A DNA stretch of 44,679 nt from positions 1-44,679 of the forward strand of contig CAKRIN010000022.1 of the NCBI GenBank assembly GCA_934343805.1, in the 5' to 3' direction. This DNA comes from an uncultured Lachnospira sp. (GTDB taxonomy: Bacteria > Bacillota > Clostridia > Lachnospirales > Lachnospiraceae). The translations under genes were made by a program, and so were the position numbers. Positions within the stretch are counted from its first letter, which is position 1. Each line of letters begins with the position of its first letter. Positions 33,216 to 42,243 of the stretch are shown piece after piece. Below the pieces are notes generated by a model. The model did no database searches and was not told the DNA's origin. It worked only from the letters and a program-made list of their open reading frames with translations.

Positions 33216-34568
33216 ATGGATTTAACTAACAAGACAGTAATGGTTGTTGGAACAGGTATCAGCGGTATAGGAGCTGTAAGTCTTTTGAATAAAGTCGGAG
33301 CACAGTGCATTCTGTATGATGGCAATGATAAGCTTGAAAAAGATAAAGTTCAGGAAAAGCTTGGAGATAATAAAGCAAGGATTATTCTTGGAGAATTTGA
33401 TAAATCCACGCTTGGACAGATTGACCTTCTTGTAATAAGCCCTGGAGTACCGATAGACAGTCCTATCGTGCTGACTTTTAAGGAAGCTGGAATTCCTGTG
33501 TGGGGAGAGATTGAACTTGCATATAATTATGATAAAGGTAGAATTATAGCAATAACAGGTACTAATGGAAAGACTACTACAACAGCACTTGTTGGACAGA
33601 TAATTGCTGCATATAATGCCAATACATATGTTGTTGGCAATATCGGTAATTCATATACTGGTGAAGTACTTAAAACAAGCACGGATTCTTATACAGTAGC
33701 TGAGATAAGCAGTTTCCAGCTTGAGACTGTGCACGAATTCCATCCGGTTGTGTCTGCAATACTTAATATTACACCGGATCATCTTAACAGACACCATACA
33801 ATGGAATGTTATGCATGGACTAAGGAACGCATAAGTGAGAATCAGACTAAAGCAGATACATGTGTACTTAATATGGAAGATGAATATCTTAAGAAATTCG
33901 CACCTGAATGTAAGGCTGAGGTTGTGTGGTTTTCAAGCGAAAGAAAGCCTCCTGTAGGAGCATATGTTGAAGGTGACATGATTAAATATACAGATGGAGT
34001 AACAGACAAGGATATGCTAAATGTCCATGATATGAATCTTCTTGGAAAGCATAACTATGAAAATGTATGCGCTGCAATTGCCATGACAAAGGCTGCTGGA
34101 ATTCCAGATGACATTATTATAGAGCAGGTTAAAAAGTTCAAGGCAGTAGAGCACAGAATTGAGTATGTTGCAACCAAGAATGGTGTGGACTATTACAATG
34201 ATTCAAAGGGAACTAATCCAGAAGCAGCGGTTAAGGCTATTGAGGCGATGGTGAAACCAACAGTCCTTATAGGTGGAGGATATGATAAAGGTTCAGAATT
34301 TGACCTGTATGTGAAAGCATTTAAGGATAAAGTAAAACTTCTTGTACTTATAGGACAGACAAGTGAAAAGATCGCTGACACATGTAAGAAATATGGCTTT
34401 GATAATATAGAGTATGCCAATTCAATGGAAGAGGTTGTTGATATATGTGCAAGAAATGCTGAAAGTGGAGATGCGGTACTTTTATCACCTGCATGCGCAA
34501 GCTGGGGCATGTTTGATAATTATGAGCAGAGAGGCAGAATATTTAAGAATCTGGTCAATAATCTGTAA
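33216..34568 (+). CDS. murD: UDP-MurNAc-L-alanine:D-glutamate ligase MurD
   Basis: It adds D-Glu to UDP-MurNAc-L-Ala in the cytoplasm. The 450-residue Mur ligase has a Rossmann N-terminal domain (VMVVGTGISGIGA), the ATP loop GTNGKTTTT at about 115-123, the central VAEISSFQLE and NITPDHLNRH, the C-terminal YNDSKGTNPEA and a final LLSPACASWGMFDNY block that is characteristic of MurD. AAAGGA about 11 bases upstream supports the start. It follows the PBP genes directly, without the mraY and murF genes usually found between them. Confidence 0.94.
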   Translation: MDLTNKTVMVVGTGISGIGAVSLLNKVGAQCILYDGNDKLEKDKVQEKLGDNKARIILGEFDKSTLGQIDLLVISPGVPIDSPIVLTFKEAGIPVWGEIELAYNYDKGRIIAITGTNGKTTTTALVGQIIAAYNANTYVVGNIGNSYTGEVLKTSTDSYTVAEISSFQLETVHEFHPVVSAILNITPDHLNRHHTMECYAWTKERISENQTKADTCVLNMEDEYLKKFAPECKAEVVWFSSERKPPVGAYVEGDMIKYTDGVTDKDMLNVHDMNLLGKHNYENVCAAIAMTKAAGIPDDIIIEQVKKFKAVEHRIEYVATKNGVDYYNDSKGTNPEAAVKAIEAMVKPTVLIGGGYDKGSEFDLYVKAFKDKVKLLVLIGQTSEKIADTCKKYGFDNIEYANSMEEVVDICARNAESGDAVLLSPACASWGMFDNYEQRGRIFKNLVNNL

Positions 34569-34579
34569 AGGGGTGTTTT

Positions 34580-35749
34580 ATGCCTGGAAGGAATAGAAAT
34601 AATAGAAAAAAATATGGCTTTTATTTTGACTACAGTCTTTTATTTGTTCTTGTATTTGTTGCAGGATTTGGACTGACTATGATATATAGCACGAGTTCAT
34701 ATACGGCACAGTTAGAACAGGGAGATCCGGAGTTTTATTTTAAAAGACAGCTTATATTTACAATAATTGGTTTTGTGATAATGATTCTGGAATCCAAGTT
34801 TTTTGATTATCATTATCTGAAAAAACTTACAATACTTATATATATAGCCGGGCTGTTGAGTATGCTTTTGTTAAAGACGCCATTAGGACTTACAAGAAAT
34901 GGAGCTACAAGATGGATTAAGCTTCCCGGAATCGGACAATTCCAGCCGGCAGAGATAGTTAAGATAGGAACCATAGCTTTAACTGCGCTTCTGATTGTTA
35001 AGGCAGGAGAGAATATTAAAAGCTTCAAAACAATAATTGTGATATGTATTATTACAGGCGTTATACCAGCAGGTGTTGTGTATATTTTTTCATCGAACTT
35101 AAGTAGTGCACTTATAGTTATGCTTATATCAATAGTTATGACATTTGTTGCATATCCAAGCTACAAGATATATGTGGCGCTTACCGGAGTGGCAGCAGTA
35201 GCTTTTGGATTCTTTTATACATGGATAAAGAAGATGGCTGCATCAGGCAATCTTACTGGAAAGTTCAGACTTAACAGAATTCTTGTATGGCTTAATCCGG
35301 AAAAGTACATTGATGATAAAGGATATCAGACGGTACAGGCTTTGTATGCAATAGGTTCAGGAGGATTATTTGGAAAAGGACTTGGCAAAAGTCTTCAGAA
35401 GCTTGGATATATACCTGAATCCCAGAATGATATGATATTCTCAGTAATATGTGAAGAGCTTGGATTGTTTGGAGCGTTCTGCCTTATTGCGCTGTTTGTG
35501 GTAATGTTATGGAGAATTAACCATATAGCACAGAACGCACCGGATCTGTTCGGAACAATGCTTGCAACCGGTGTGTTTGCACATATTGCAATTCAGGTAA
35601 TACTCAATATAGCTGTAGTTACCAATACAATTCCTAATACCGGTGTTTCACTGCCATTTATAAGTTATGGTGGATCATCGGCAGTGCTGTTGTTTGCTGA
35701 GCTTGGAATAGTATTTAATATAAGTAGTCAGATCAAGTTGGAAAGATAA
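34580..35749 (+). CDS. ftsW: FtsW, SEDS peptidoglycan polymerase
   Basis: This is a septal lipid II glycosyltransferase of the SEDS family that works with a class B PBP. The 389-residue protein has ten hydrophobic segments with the conserved GATRWIKLPG and QPAEIVKIG in the first half, RLNRILVWLNPEK and YQTVQALYAIGSGGLFGKGLGKS in the extracellular loops, and PESQNDMIFSVICEELG with the final PNTGVSLPFISYGGSS. This last block is the SEDS signature; SEDS members also include RodA. Position in the dcw cluster decides for FtsW over RodA. The stop overlaps ftsQ by one base (TAATG). Confidence 0.93.
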   Translation: MPGRNRNNRKKYGFYFDYSLLFVLVFVAGFGLTMIYSTSSYTAQLEQGDPEFYFKRQLIFTIIGFVIMILESKFFDYHYLKKLTILIYIAGLLSMLLLKTPLGLTRNGATRWIKLPGIGQFQPAEIVKIGTIALTALLIVKAGENIKSFKTIIVICIITGVIPAGVVYIFSSNLSSALIVMLISIVMTFVAYPSYKIYVALTGVAAVAFGFFYTWIKKMAASGNLTGKFRLNRILVWLNPEKYIDDKGYQTVQALYAIGSGGLFGKGLGKSLQKLGYIPESQNDMIFSVICEELGLFGAFCLIALFVVMLWRINHIAQNAPDLFGTMLATGVFAHIAIQVILNIAVVTNTIPNTGVSLPFISYGGSSAVLLFAELGIVFNISSQIKLER

Positions 35750-36501
35750 TGAGTAAAAAGAAAGTAAATGCAGTTCAAAAGAGAAAAAACAGCAGAAGAT
35801 TAAAAAAGACAATAATTATACTTGCAGCAATACTAGGCATTGTGGCAGGGACATTCGGAGTTACATATAAGGTATTTAAAGCTGTTAAGATTGAATTTGT
35901 CGGGAGTTCCCATTATACGGATGAGGAACTGAAAAAGTATATATTTGGCGGCTCATATGTTAATACATTGTATTATAAGCTTTTTGGACAGAAGGAAGAG
36001 AAGATTCCTTTTATACAGAAATATGATGTGGAAATTGACTGGCCGGACAAGCTGTATGTGACGGTATATGAAAAGGCAATTGTGGGATATGTAAGATACA
36101 TGGGATGCAATATGTATTTTGATAAAGATGGTATTGTTGTTGAAAGCTCAACAGATATGTATGAAAATGTACCAGAGATAGATGGACTTAAGTTTAATTC
36201 GATAGTCCTTAATGCAAGACTGGATGCAGGCAATACGGAAATATACAATACAATACTTGAACTTACACAGAGCTTTGACAAATACGATATAGATGTGGAC
36301 AAGGTTTTCTTTGATTCGTCATATAACATATATCTGTATATGGGGGATGTGAAAGTAAGTCTGGGAAGCAGCAAGGATTTTACAGACAGACTGTATGAAT
36401 TGAAGCAGCTGTCTGCTAAGTTTGGAACGCTTAAAGGAACATTGTATCTGGATAACTATGATGGCAGTGAAAGTTCCATAATATTTAAGCGGGAAAAATA
36501 A
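35749..36501 (+). CDS. ftsQ: Cell division protein FtsQ/DivIB
   Basis: This is a bitopic divisome protein of 250 residues that binds FtsL and DivIC. It has a basic N-terminal tail (about 1-24), one membrane helix (IIILAAILGIVAGTFGVTY), a POTRA-like domain beginning VKIEFVGSSHYTDEELKKY, the FtsQ beta domain with WPDKLYVTVYEKAIVGYV, and a short acidic end. The POTRA start and the placement between ftsW and ftsZ are what identify it. murG, which normally lies between ftsW and ftsQ in Clostridia, is not there. Start codon overlaps the ftsW stop. Confidence 0.88.
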   Translation: MSKKKVNAVQKRKNSRRLKKTIIILAAILGIVAGTFGVTYKVFKAVKIEFVGSSHYTDEELKKYIFGGSYVNTLYYKLFGQKEEKIPFIQKYDVEIDWPDKLYVTVYEKAIVGYVRYMGCNMYFDKDGIVVESSTDMYENVPEIDGLKFNSIVLNARLDAGNTEIYNTILELTQSFDKYDIDVDKVFFDSSYNIYLYMGDVKVSLGSSKDFTDRLYELKQLSAKFGTLKGTLYLDNYDGSESSIIFKREK

Positions 36502-36509
36502 AAAAATAG

Positions 36510-36538
36510 TTGATATTTTAAGTGAAAGATTATAATAT
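36510..36538 (+). promoter_or_regulatory. Promoter of ftsZ
   Basis: TTGATA (36510-36515), then either TATAAT with a 15-base spacer (36531-36536) or TAATAT with a 17-base spacer (36533-36538). It lies just after ftsQ, so ftsZ can be expressed independently of the mraZ-controlled run. Confidence 0.6.
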
Positions 36539-36579
36539 ATTATGTAGTGCAATTTTTAGAATTAAAGGAGGCAGCAACC

Positions 36580-37755
36580 TTGTTAGAGATAATGACTAAT
36601 GAATCAGAGTCATCAGCAAAAATTATTGTTGTTGGTGTAGGTGGAGCTGGTAATAATGCAGTTAATAGAATGATAGATGAGAATATAAGCGGGGTAGAGT
36701 TTATTGGGATTAATACAGATAGCCAGGCACTTACATTGTGCAAAGCTCCAACAGCTATACAGATAGGTGAGAAACTTACTAAGGGACTTGGAGCAGGAGC
36801 TCAGCCAGAGATTGGCGAGAAGGCAGCTGAAGAGAATGTTGATGAACTTACACAGGCTATCAAGGGTGCGGATATGGTTTTCGTTACATGTGGTATGGGT
36901 GGCGGAACAGGAACAGGAGCAGCACCAGTAGTTGCCAAGATTTCTAAAGATATGGGAATCCTTACAGTAGGTGTTGTAACTAAGCCATTTAAGTTTGAAG
37001 CAAGAACAAGAATGGCTAATGCTGAATCAGGAATTGAGAAACTTAAAGAGAATGTTGATACACTTATCGTTATACCTAATGACAAGCTTTTAGAGATAGT
37101 TGACAGAAGAACAACTATGCCGGAAGCATTAAAGAAAGCTGATGAAGTATTGCAGCAGGCTGTTCAGGGTATTACAGATCTTATTAATGTTCCAGGTCTT
37201 ATCAACCTTGACTTTGCAGATGTTAAGACAGTTATGGTGGACAAGGGTGTTGCACATATCGGTATCGGTACTGCAACAGGAGATGATAAGGCAATTGAAG
37301 CTGTTAAGCAGGCAGTTACAAGCCCACTTCTTGAGACTACAATTGAGGGTGCATCTCATGTGATTATCAATATATCTGGAGATATAAGCCTTATTGAAGC
37401 TAACGAAGCTGCAAGCTATGTTCAGGAGCTTGCTGGTGAGAATGCTAATATTATATTTGGTGCTATGTATGATGAGAGCGTTACAGATCAGGCTACAATA
37501 ACAGTAATTGCCACAGGACTTGAGGATGGTAATGTTAATAAAGCTATGGCTGGATTCGCAGGAATGGCACAGACATCAAGACCAACTGTAAGCGTTAAGC
37601 CTCAGTATACATATGGACAGGGAACACAGACACAGACATCAAGACCTGCCACAGATATTTCAATGCCTGGACTTAAGCAGCCAGGACCTGTTACACCACA
37701 GGTAAAGGACAGAGGAATTACAATTCCAACATTCTTACAGAAGAACAAGAAGTAA
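36580..37755 (+). CDS. ftsZ: Cell division GTPase FtsZ
   Basis: This is a tubulin homologue that forms the Z-ring at midcell. The 391-residue protein has [13 protein letters not shown] near residue 20, the tubulin signature GGGTGTGAA near 107-115, an NKDTLI-like [10 protein letters not shown], and the C-terminal membrane-tether recruiting peptide [14 protein letters not shown] Gln/Thr/Ser-rich linker precedes it. I choose TTG 36580, because AAAGGAGG (36564-36571) is eight bases before it and the result ([12 protein letters not shown]) is the usual Lachnospiraceae N-terminus; ATG 36547 is upstream of that site. A strong terminator follows. Confidence 0.97.
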   Translation: MLEIMTNESESSAKIIVVGVGGAGNNAVNRMIDENISGVEFIGINTDSQALTLCKAPTAIQIGEKLTKGLGAGAQPEIGEKAAEENVDELTQAIKGADMVFVTCGMGGGTGTGAAPVVAKISKDMGILTVGVVTKPFKFEARTRMANAESGIEKLKENVDTLIVIPNDKLLEIVDRRTTMPEALKKADEVLQQAVQGITDLINVPGLINLDFADVKTVMVDKGVAHIGIGTATGDDKAIEAVKQAVTSPLLETTIEGASHVIINISGDISLIEANEAASYVQELAGENANIIFGAMYDESVTDQATITVIATGLEDGNVNKAMAGFAGMAQTSRPTVSVKPQYTYGQGTQTQTSRPATDISMPGLKQPGPVTPQVKDRGITIPTFLQKNKK

Positions 37756-37781
37756 TGAGAATTTAATAATGTGATTATGAA

Positions 37782-37818
37782 GGGTGTCGCACTAAGAAAT
37801 TAGTGCGGCACCCTTTTT
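37782..37818 (+). terminator. Intrinsic terminator after ftsZ
   Basis: GGGTGTCGCACTAA (37782-37795) pairs with TTAGTGCGGCACCC (37800-37813), followed by TTTTT. It is nearly the same sequence as the terminator after the ABC-F gene. Confidence 0.92.
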
Positions 37819-37872
37819 ATCTACGCAGTGAATGCGGAGTTAAATCGGATAAACTTGGGTGCACTCCGTCAT

Positions 37873-37906
37873 TTTGACAAATTTTGCAACAATGGTCATA
37901 TATAAT
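37873..37906 (+). promoter_or_regulatory. Spo0A-type promoter of spoIIGA
   Basis: TTGACA (37874-37879) is embedded in TTTGACAAA, whose complement TTTGTCAAA is a full match to the Spo0A box (TTTGTCRAA). The next good -10, TATAAT, is at 37901-37906, a spacing of 21 bases. CATATA at 37897 would give 17 bases but is a poor -10. The spoIIG promoter of B. subtilis likewise has over-long spacing with 0A boxes over the -35. The region 37822-37872 also contains CGGAGT/ACTCCG as an inverted repeat. Confidence 0.65.
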
Positions 37907-37934
37907 TCCACCTGTAACCAGAAATGAGCAATTA

Positions 37935-38807
37935 ATGGAGGTGATAGAAGAAACGGTTATATATGCAGATGTTCTGTTTGGAATAAACTTTATTGCAGAT
38001 TTATGCGTGCTTCTTATAACAAACTGGATATTTAAATTTTCTGCCAGAATATCCAGAATGATTATTTCTGCCACTTTAGGAGCAGCATGGAGTGTTGCAT
38101 GTGTGTGTATTCCATTAAGATTTGCACTGCTTGGAAAATGTATTACATATGGCCCTGTAACATTGATTATGGCAATGATCATGTTATCAGGAAAACAGAC
38201 TTCCTTGCAGAAAACATCAAAACAATTAAAGCTTTATATGAGAAATCTGTTAAAAGCGGGTGTGGGTATGATTCTTACTGCACTCTTTGCAGGTGGGATA
38301 ATACATTGGTTAAAGTACACGTTTGCAGGGTATTTTATAAAAAATGTAATTCTGACTGACAGTGAACTGTTAATCTTTCTTGCTGTAACTGTAGTAGTTG
38401 TTGTTATAGTGCTTGGGACACTTAAAACTATCAGAATAAAAGATGGTTTGAAAAGACACATTGTGATTGGCGTACAGGGACGGAAAATAGAGATGGACGC
38501 AATAATCGATACGGGTAACAGCCTTGTTGATTATATAGGGAAAAGACCTGTTACAGTGGTTGAAAGGACGTATTTTAACGATATTCTCAGTGATATAGAT
38601 AACTTACAGAAGCTTCAATATCATCTGATTCCGTACAATTGTGTTGGCGGACAGGATGGGATGATGGAAATCATAACAGCAGATTATATACATATATACA
38701 ATGGCAAAGAGGAAAAAACATTAGAGAATGCTGCGGTTGGCATGTCTTATCGCAGTCTGGATATGAGTGGAGAGTATAATGCCCTTCTGGGGAGGGCACT
38801 GTGTTAA
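37935..38807 (+). CDS. spoIIGA: Sporulation sigma-E factor-processing peptidase SpoIIGA
   Basis: This is a membrane aspartic-type protease that cleaves pro-sigma-E in the mother cell after septation. The protein (about 290 residues from ATG 37935) has five hydrophobic segments in its N-terminal half, beginning TVIYADVLFGINFIADLCV, which aligns by pattern with the family start. The C-terminal cytoplasmic half holds the catalytic-type MDAIIDTGNSLVDYIG (Asp192 of DTGN). The start is uncertain: ATG 37935 has a weak ribosome site, GTG 37941 is possible, and the ATG at 37884 lies upstream of the predicted promoter -10. The gene sits between ftsZ and sigE, its normal place in Bacilli and Clostridia. 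Confidence 0.9.
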   Translation: MEVIEETVIYADVLFGINFIADLCVLLITNWIFKFSARISRMIISATLGAAWSVACVCIPLRFALLGKCITYGPVTLIMAMIMLSGKQTSLQKTSKQLKLYMRNLLKAGVGMILTALFAGGIIHWLKYTFAGYFIKNVILTDSELLIFLAVTVVVVVIVLGTLKTIRIKDGLKRHIVIGVQGRKIEMDAIIDTGNSLVDYIGKRPVTVVERTYFNDILSDIDNLQKLQYHLIPYNCVGGQDGMMEIITADYIHIYNGKEEKTLENAAVGMSYRSLDMSGEYNALLGRALC

Positions 38808-38854
38808 AAATGGGTGTAAATGAAGAGATTATATGAAAAAGGATGGATGGAAAT

Positions 38855-39595
38855 ATGGTAGTAAAGGTGGCAATGGCGGATCATTTTCAGTTTAAGGTGA
38901 TGCCTTCTATAAAGAATTTTTGCTTGTTGAAACAGGGAGATGTACATTATATAGGTGGATCAGATATACTCCCTGCGCCGCTTAGTTCTGATGAGGAACA
39001 GGATGCAATAGAGGGACTTGGCACAGAAGTGGATGCACAGGCAAAACATAAGCTGATAGAACACAATCTGCGGCTGGTAGTGTATATTGCCAAGAAATTT
39101 GATAATACAGGTGTAGGAGTAGAGGATCTTATTTCAATTGGTACAATAGGACTTATCAAGGCAATTAATTCGTATGACAAGGATAAGAACATAAAGCTTG
39201 CAACTTATGCGTCAAGATGTATAGAGAACGAAATCCTTATGTATCTTAGAAGAAACAGCAAACTTAAAGCAGAAGTATCAATAGATGAACCTCTTAATGT
39301 TGACTGGGATGGAAATGAACTTTTACTTTCAGATATTATTGGAACAGATGAGGATATAATATACAGGGATATTGAGACAGAAGTTGAGTGTAAAATGTTA
39401 AAAAGAGCAATTAATCAGCTGCCAGAAAGAGAACGTATTATTATTGATTTAAGGTTCGGGCTCAGTTCTGAAGACGGGGAAGAGAAGACGCAGAAAGAAG
39501 TTGCTGATATGCTTGGAATATCGCAGTCTTATATTTCAAGGCTTGAAAAGAAAATAATGAAGCAGTTAAGAAAAGAAATGGTTAAAAGTTGTTGA
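38855..39595 (+). CDS. sigE: RNA polymerase sporulation sigma factor SigE (pro form)
   Basis: This is the first mother-cell sporulation sigma factor, made as an inactive precursor. The 246-residue protein (250 from ATG 38843) has an N-terminal pro-sequence ending at [18 protein letters not shown], the region where SpoIIGA cleaves. Region 2 contains [12 protein letters not shown] and [12 protein letters not shown], and the region 4 helix-turn-helix is [24 protein letters not shown] 38855 has AAAAAGG about 12 bases upstream; ATG 38843 touches that site, so I prefer the later start with modest confidence. The adjacent spoIIGA gene encodes its processing protease. sigG, usually next, is not in the window. 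Confidence 0.92.
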   Translation: MVVKVAMADHFQFKVMPSIKNFCLLKQGDVHYIGGSDILPAPLSSDEEQDAIEGLGTEVDAQAKHKLIEHNLRLVVYIAKKFDNTGVGVEDLISIGTIGLIKAINSYDKDKNIKLATYASRCIENEILMYLRRNSKLKAEVSIDEPLNVDWDGNELLLSDIIGTDEDIIYRDIETEVECKMLKRAINQLPERERIIIDLRFGLSSEDGEEKTQKEVADMLGISQSYISRLEKKIMKQLRKEMVKSC

Positions 39596-39620
39596 CATTT
39601 GCCCCAACCTTATGGACAAT
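39592..39620 (+). promoter_or_regulatory. Possible promoter of the amidase-like gene
   Basis: A perfect TTGACA (39592-39597) overlaps the sigE stop codon, followed after 17 bases by TG-GACAAT, an extended but imperfect -10 (39615-39620). The start of the next gene is 36 bases on. Confidence 0.45.
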
Positions 39621-39655
39621 AGTACAAGAAATATTAATGGAGTACTATAAATATA

Positions 39656-40429
39656 ATGAAGAATCATAAGGCAATCAGATTAGATAAATTTTTTGGGGTT
39701 GCAGCATTAATATCTATACTTGTATTTGCTGTAATGATATATAGTGATTTTTTTGTCTCATCAAAAGAAAACACAGGCAGCTTGTCAGCTGGCAAAGATA
39801 CAGCCGGAGGACAAAAGAACAGCCAGAATGATCAGGATAATGGAACAGAAACATCATCAGGAAAACTTACAGTGTGTATAGATGCTGCAAGAGGTGGAAA
39901 AGATACAGGGCTTACCAACGGAAGTAACAAGGAAAAGGACATAACCCTTGAGATTGCCGGACTTGTTGCTTCAAAGCTGGAAGCACATAATATTAAAGTT
40001 GTTATGACGAGAACTAAAGATGAAGATGTTTCTGATGAAAGCAGAGCCAGGATATGGAACGCATCGGATGTAAATGTATGTTTTTCATTGAGGATGAATT
40101 CATATAATAAAGACACGTCTGTATCAGGGGCGGAAGTATATATTCATACGACACAGCCGGAAGAGTCGGTTAAATTTGCTGATGATATCCTGACAAGCAT
40201 ATCTAAAGAGACTGGGATGAAGAACAGGGGCATAAGATCAGGAACAGCATCCAGTGATAAGGACAATTATTATATTAACGCTCACAGCAGATGTATAAGC
40301 TGTGTTGTTAATATGGGATTTATATCCAATACATCTGACCTTAATCTGGTAACAACACAAAAGGATAAGATGGCGCAGGCTATAGCTGATGGCATAGTTA
40401 ATTATTTTAAACAGGCAGGAGTATACTAA
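39656..40429 (+). CDS. Membrane-anchored amidase_3-fold protein, probably catalytically dead
   Basis: By fold this is an N-acetylmuramoyl-L-alanine amidase (amidase_3, CwlD-like), 257 residues: a short basic tail, a membrane anchor at about 13-32, a Ser/Asn/Gln-rich linker, then the amidase domain from about residue 72. Landmark sequences are [41 protein letters not shown] and [11 protein letters not shown]. However, the first zinc His (normally DAGHGG) is Arg79, the second zinc His (normally S-x-H-x-N) is Arg146, and the catalytic Glu (normally E-x-GFxSN) is Asn219. Only the Glu93 ligand remains. It should not hydrolyse peptidoglycan, but could bind it or regulate an active amidase. Its stop overlaps lepA by one base. 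Confidence 0.85.
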   Translation: MKNHKAIRLDKFFGVAALISILVFAVMIYSDFFVSSKENTGSLSAGKDTAGGQKNSQNDQDNGTETSSGKLTVCIDAARGGKDTGLTNGSNKEKDITLEIAGLVASKLEAHNIKVVMTRTKDEDVSDESRARIWNASDVNVCFSLRMNSYNKDTSVSGAEVYIHTTQPEESVKFADDILTSISKETGMKNRGIRSGTASSDKDNYYINAHSRCISCVVNMGFISNTSDLNLVTTQKDKMAQAIADGIVNYFKQAGVY

Positions 40430-42243
40430 TGGCAGGAATTAATCAGAAGAACATAAGAAATTTTTGTATTATTGCACATATTGATCATGGAAAGTCAACA
40501 CTGGCTGACAGAATTATTGAAAAAACCGGACTTCTCACATCAAGAGAGATGCAGGAGCAGATTCTTGATAACATGGACCTTGAAAGAGAAAGAGGAATTA
40601 CAATTAAAGCACAGACAGTAAGAACTGTATATAAAGCATCCGATGGACAGGAGTATATATTTAATCTTATTGATACTCCGGGACATGTTGACTTTAACTA
40701 TGAGGTATCAAGAGCACTTGCAGCATGCGATGGCGCAATACTGGTAGTAGATGCTGCACAGGGAATTGAAGCACAGACGCTTGCTAATGTATATCTTGCA
40801 TTAGACCATGACCTTGATGTATTTCCTGTAATTAATAAAATTGACCTTCCAAGTGCTGAACCTGAAAGGGTTATTGAAGAGATTGAGGATGTGATAGGAA
40901 TAGAAGCACAGGATGCACCTCTTATATCAGCAAAGAATGGAATCAATATAGAAGAGGTTCTTGAACAGATTGTAACCAAGATTCCGGCTCCATCAGGAGA
41001 TGCCACGGCACCGCTTTCAGCACTTATATTTGATTCGTTATATGATGCATATAAGGGTGTTATTATATTTGTAAGAATTAAAGAAGGTACTGTCAAGAAG
41101 GGCACTAAGATAAGAATGATGGCAACAGGTGCTGTGGAAGAAGTTGTTGAGGTTGGATATTTCGGAGCAGGTCGTTTTATCCCATGCGATGAGCTTACAG
41201 CAGGAATGGTTGGCTATATTACGGCAAGTATCAAGAATGTAAGAGATACAAGAGTTGGAGATACAGTTACTGATAATGACAGGCCATGTGAAGAGCCACT
41301 TCCAGGATACAAGAAGGTTAATCCAATGGTTTACTGTGGATTATATCCGGCAGATGGTGCCAAGTATCAGGATCTGAGGGATGCGCTTGAGAAGTTACAG
41401 CTTAATGATGCGGCACTCCAGTTTGAACCAGAGACATCTATTGCACTTGGCTTTGGCTTCAGATGTGGATTCTTAGGACTTCTTCATTTGGAGATTATAC
41501 AGGAGAGACTTGAGAGAGAATATAACCTTGATCTTGTAACAACAGCACCTGGCGTTATATATAAAGTTCATAAGACTAACGGAGAGGTAATTGATCTTAC
41601 GAATCCGTCTAATATGCCAGATCCTTCTGAAATTGACTATATGGAAGAACCTATGGTAAGTGCAGAGATTATGGTTACTACAGAATTTGTCGGACCTATT
41701 ATGAAGCTTTGTCAGGAAAGACGAGGTGTATATAATGGGATGGAGTATATTGAGCAGACGAGAGCACTGCTTAAGTATGACCTTCCACTTAATGAGATAA
41801 TATATGATTTCTTTGACGCACTTAAATCACGCTCAAGAGGTTATGCTTCATTTGACTATGAGATGAAGGGATATGAGCGCTCTAAGCTTGTGAAGCTTGA
41901 TATTCTTATCAACAAAGAAGAAGTTGATGCACTTTCATTTATTGTATTTGCAGGAAATGCTGAGGAACGCGGACGTAAAATGTGCGAGAAGTTAAAGGAA
42001 GAGATTCCAAGACAGCAGTTTGAGATTCCTATCCAGGCAGCTATCGGAAGCAAGGTAATTGCGCGTGAGACTGTAAAGGCACTCAGAAAAGATGTACTTG
42101 CAAAGTGTTATGGTGGTGATATCTCAAGAAAGAAGAAGCTTCTTGAGAAACAGAAGGAAGGAAAGAAGCGTATGCGCCAGATTGGTAATGTAGAGATACC
42201 ACAGAAGGCGTTTATGAGCGTTTTAAAGTTAGATGATGAATAA
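40429..42243 (+). CDS. lepA: Elongation factor 4 (LepA)
   Basis: This is a translational GTPase that affects ribosome translocation and initiation. The 604-residue protein has G1 AHIDHGKST near residues 17-25, G3 DTPGHVDF, G4 NKID, the EF-G-like domains II and III, and the LepA-specific C-terminal domain ending in the basic [20 protein letters not shown]. No domain IV of EF-G is present, as expected. GGAG is placed in front of the ATG. The start shares one base with the stop of the amidase-like gene and its 3' end overlaps hemW by 11 bases. lepA-hemW is a standard Firmicutes pair. Confidence 0.96.
   Translation: MAGINQKNIRNFCIIAHIDHGKSTLADRIIEKTGLLTSREMQEQILDNMDLERERGITIKAQTVRTVYKASDGQEYIFNLIDTPGHVDFNYEVSRALAACDGAILVVDAAQGIEAQTLANVYLALDHDLDVFPVINKIDLPSAEPERVIEEIEDVIGIEAQDAPLISAKNGINIEEVLEQIVTKIPAPSGDATAPLSALIFDSLYDAYKGVIIFVRIKEGTVKKGTKIRMMATGAVEEVVEVGYFGAGRFIPCDELTAGMVGYITASIKNVRDTRVGDTVTDNDRPCEEPLPGYKKVNPMVYCGLYPADGAKYQDLRDALEKLQLNDAALQFEPETSIALGFGFRCGFLGLLHLEIIQERLEREYNLDLVTTAPGVIYKVHKTNGEVIDLTNPSNMPDPSEIDYMEEPMVSAEIMVTTEFVGPIMKLCQERRGVYNGMEYIEQTRALLKYDLPLNEIIYDFFDALKSRSRGYASFDYEMKGYERSKLVKLDILINKEEVDALSFIVFAGNAEERGRKMCEKLKEEIPRQQFEIPIQAAIGSKVIARETVKALRKDVLAKCYGGDISRKKKLLEKQKEGKKRMRQIGNVEIPQKAFMSVLKLDDE

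Noticed and set aside
37884..37934. Longer spoIIGA start at 37884
   Set aside because: It lies upstream of the predicted -10 and gives an N-terminus unlike the family.
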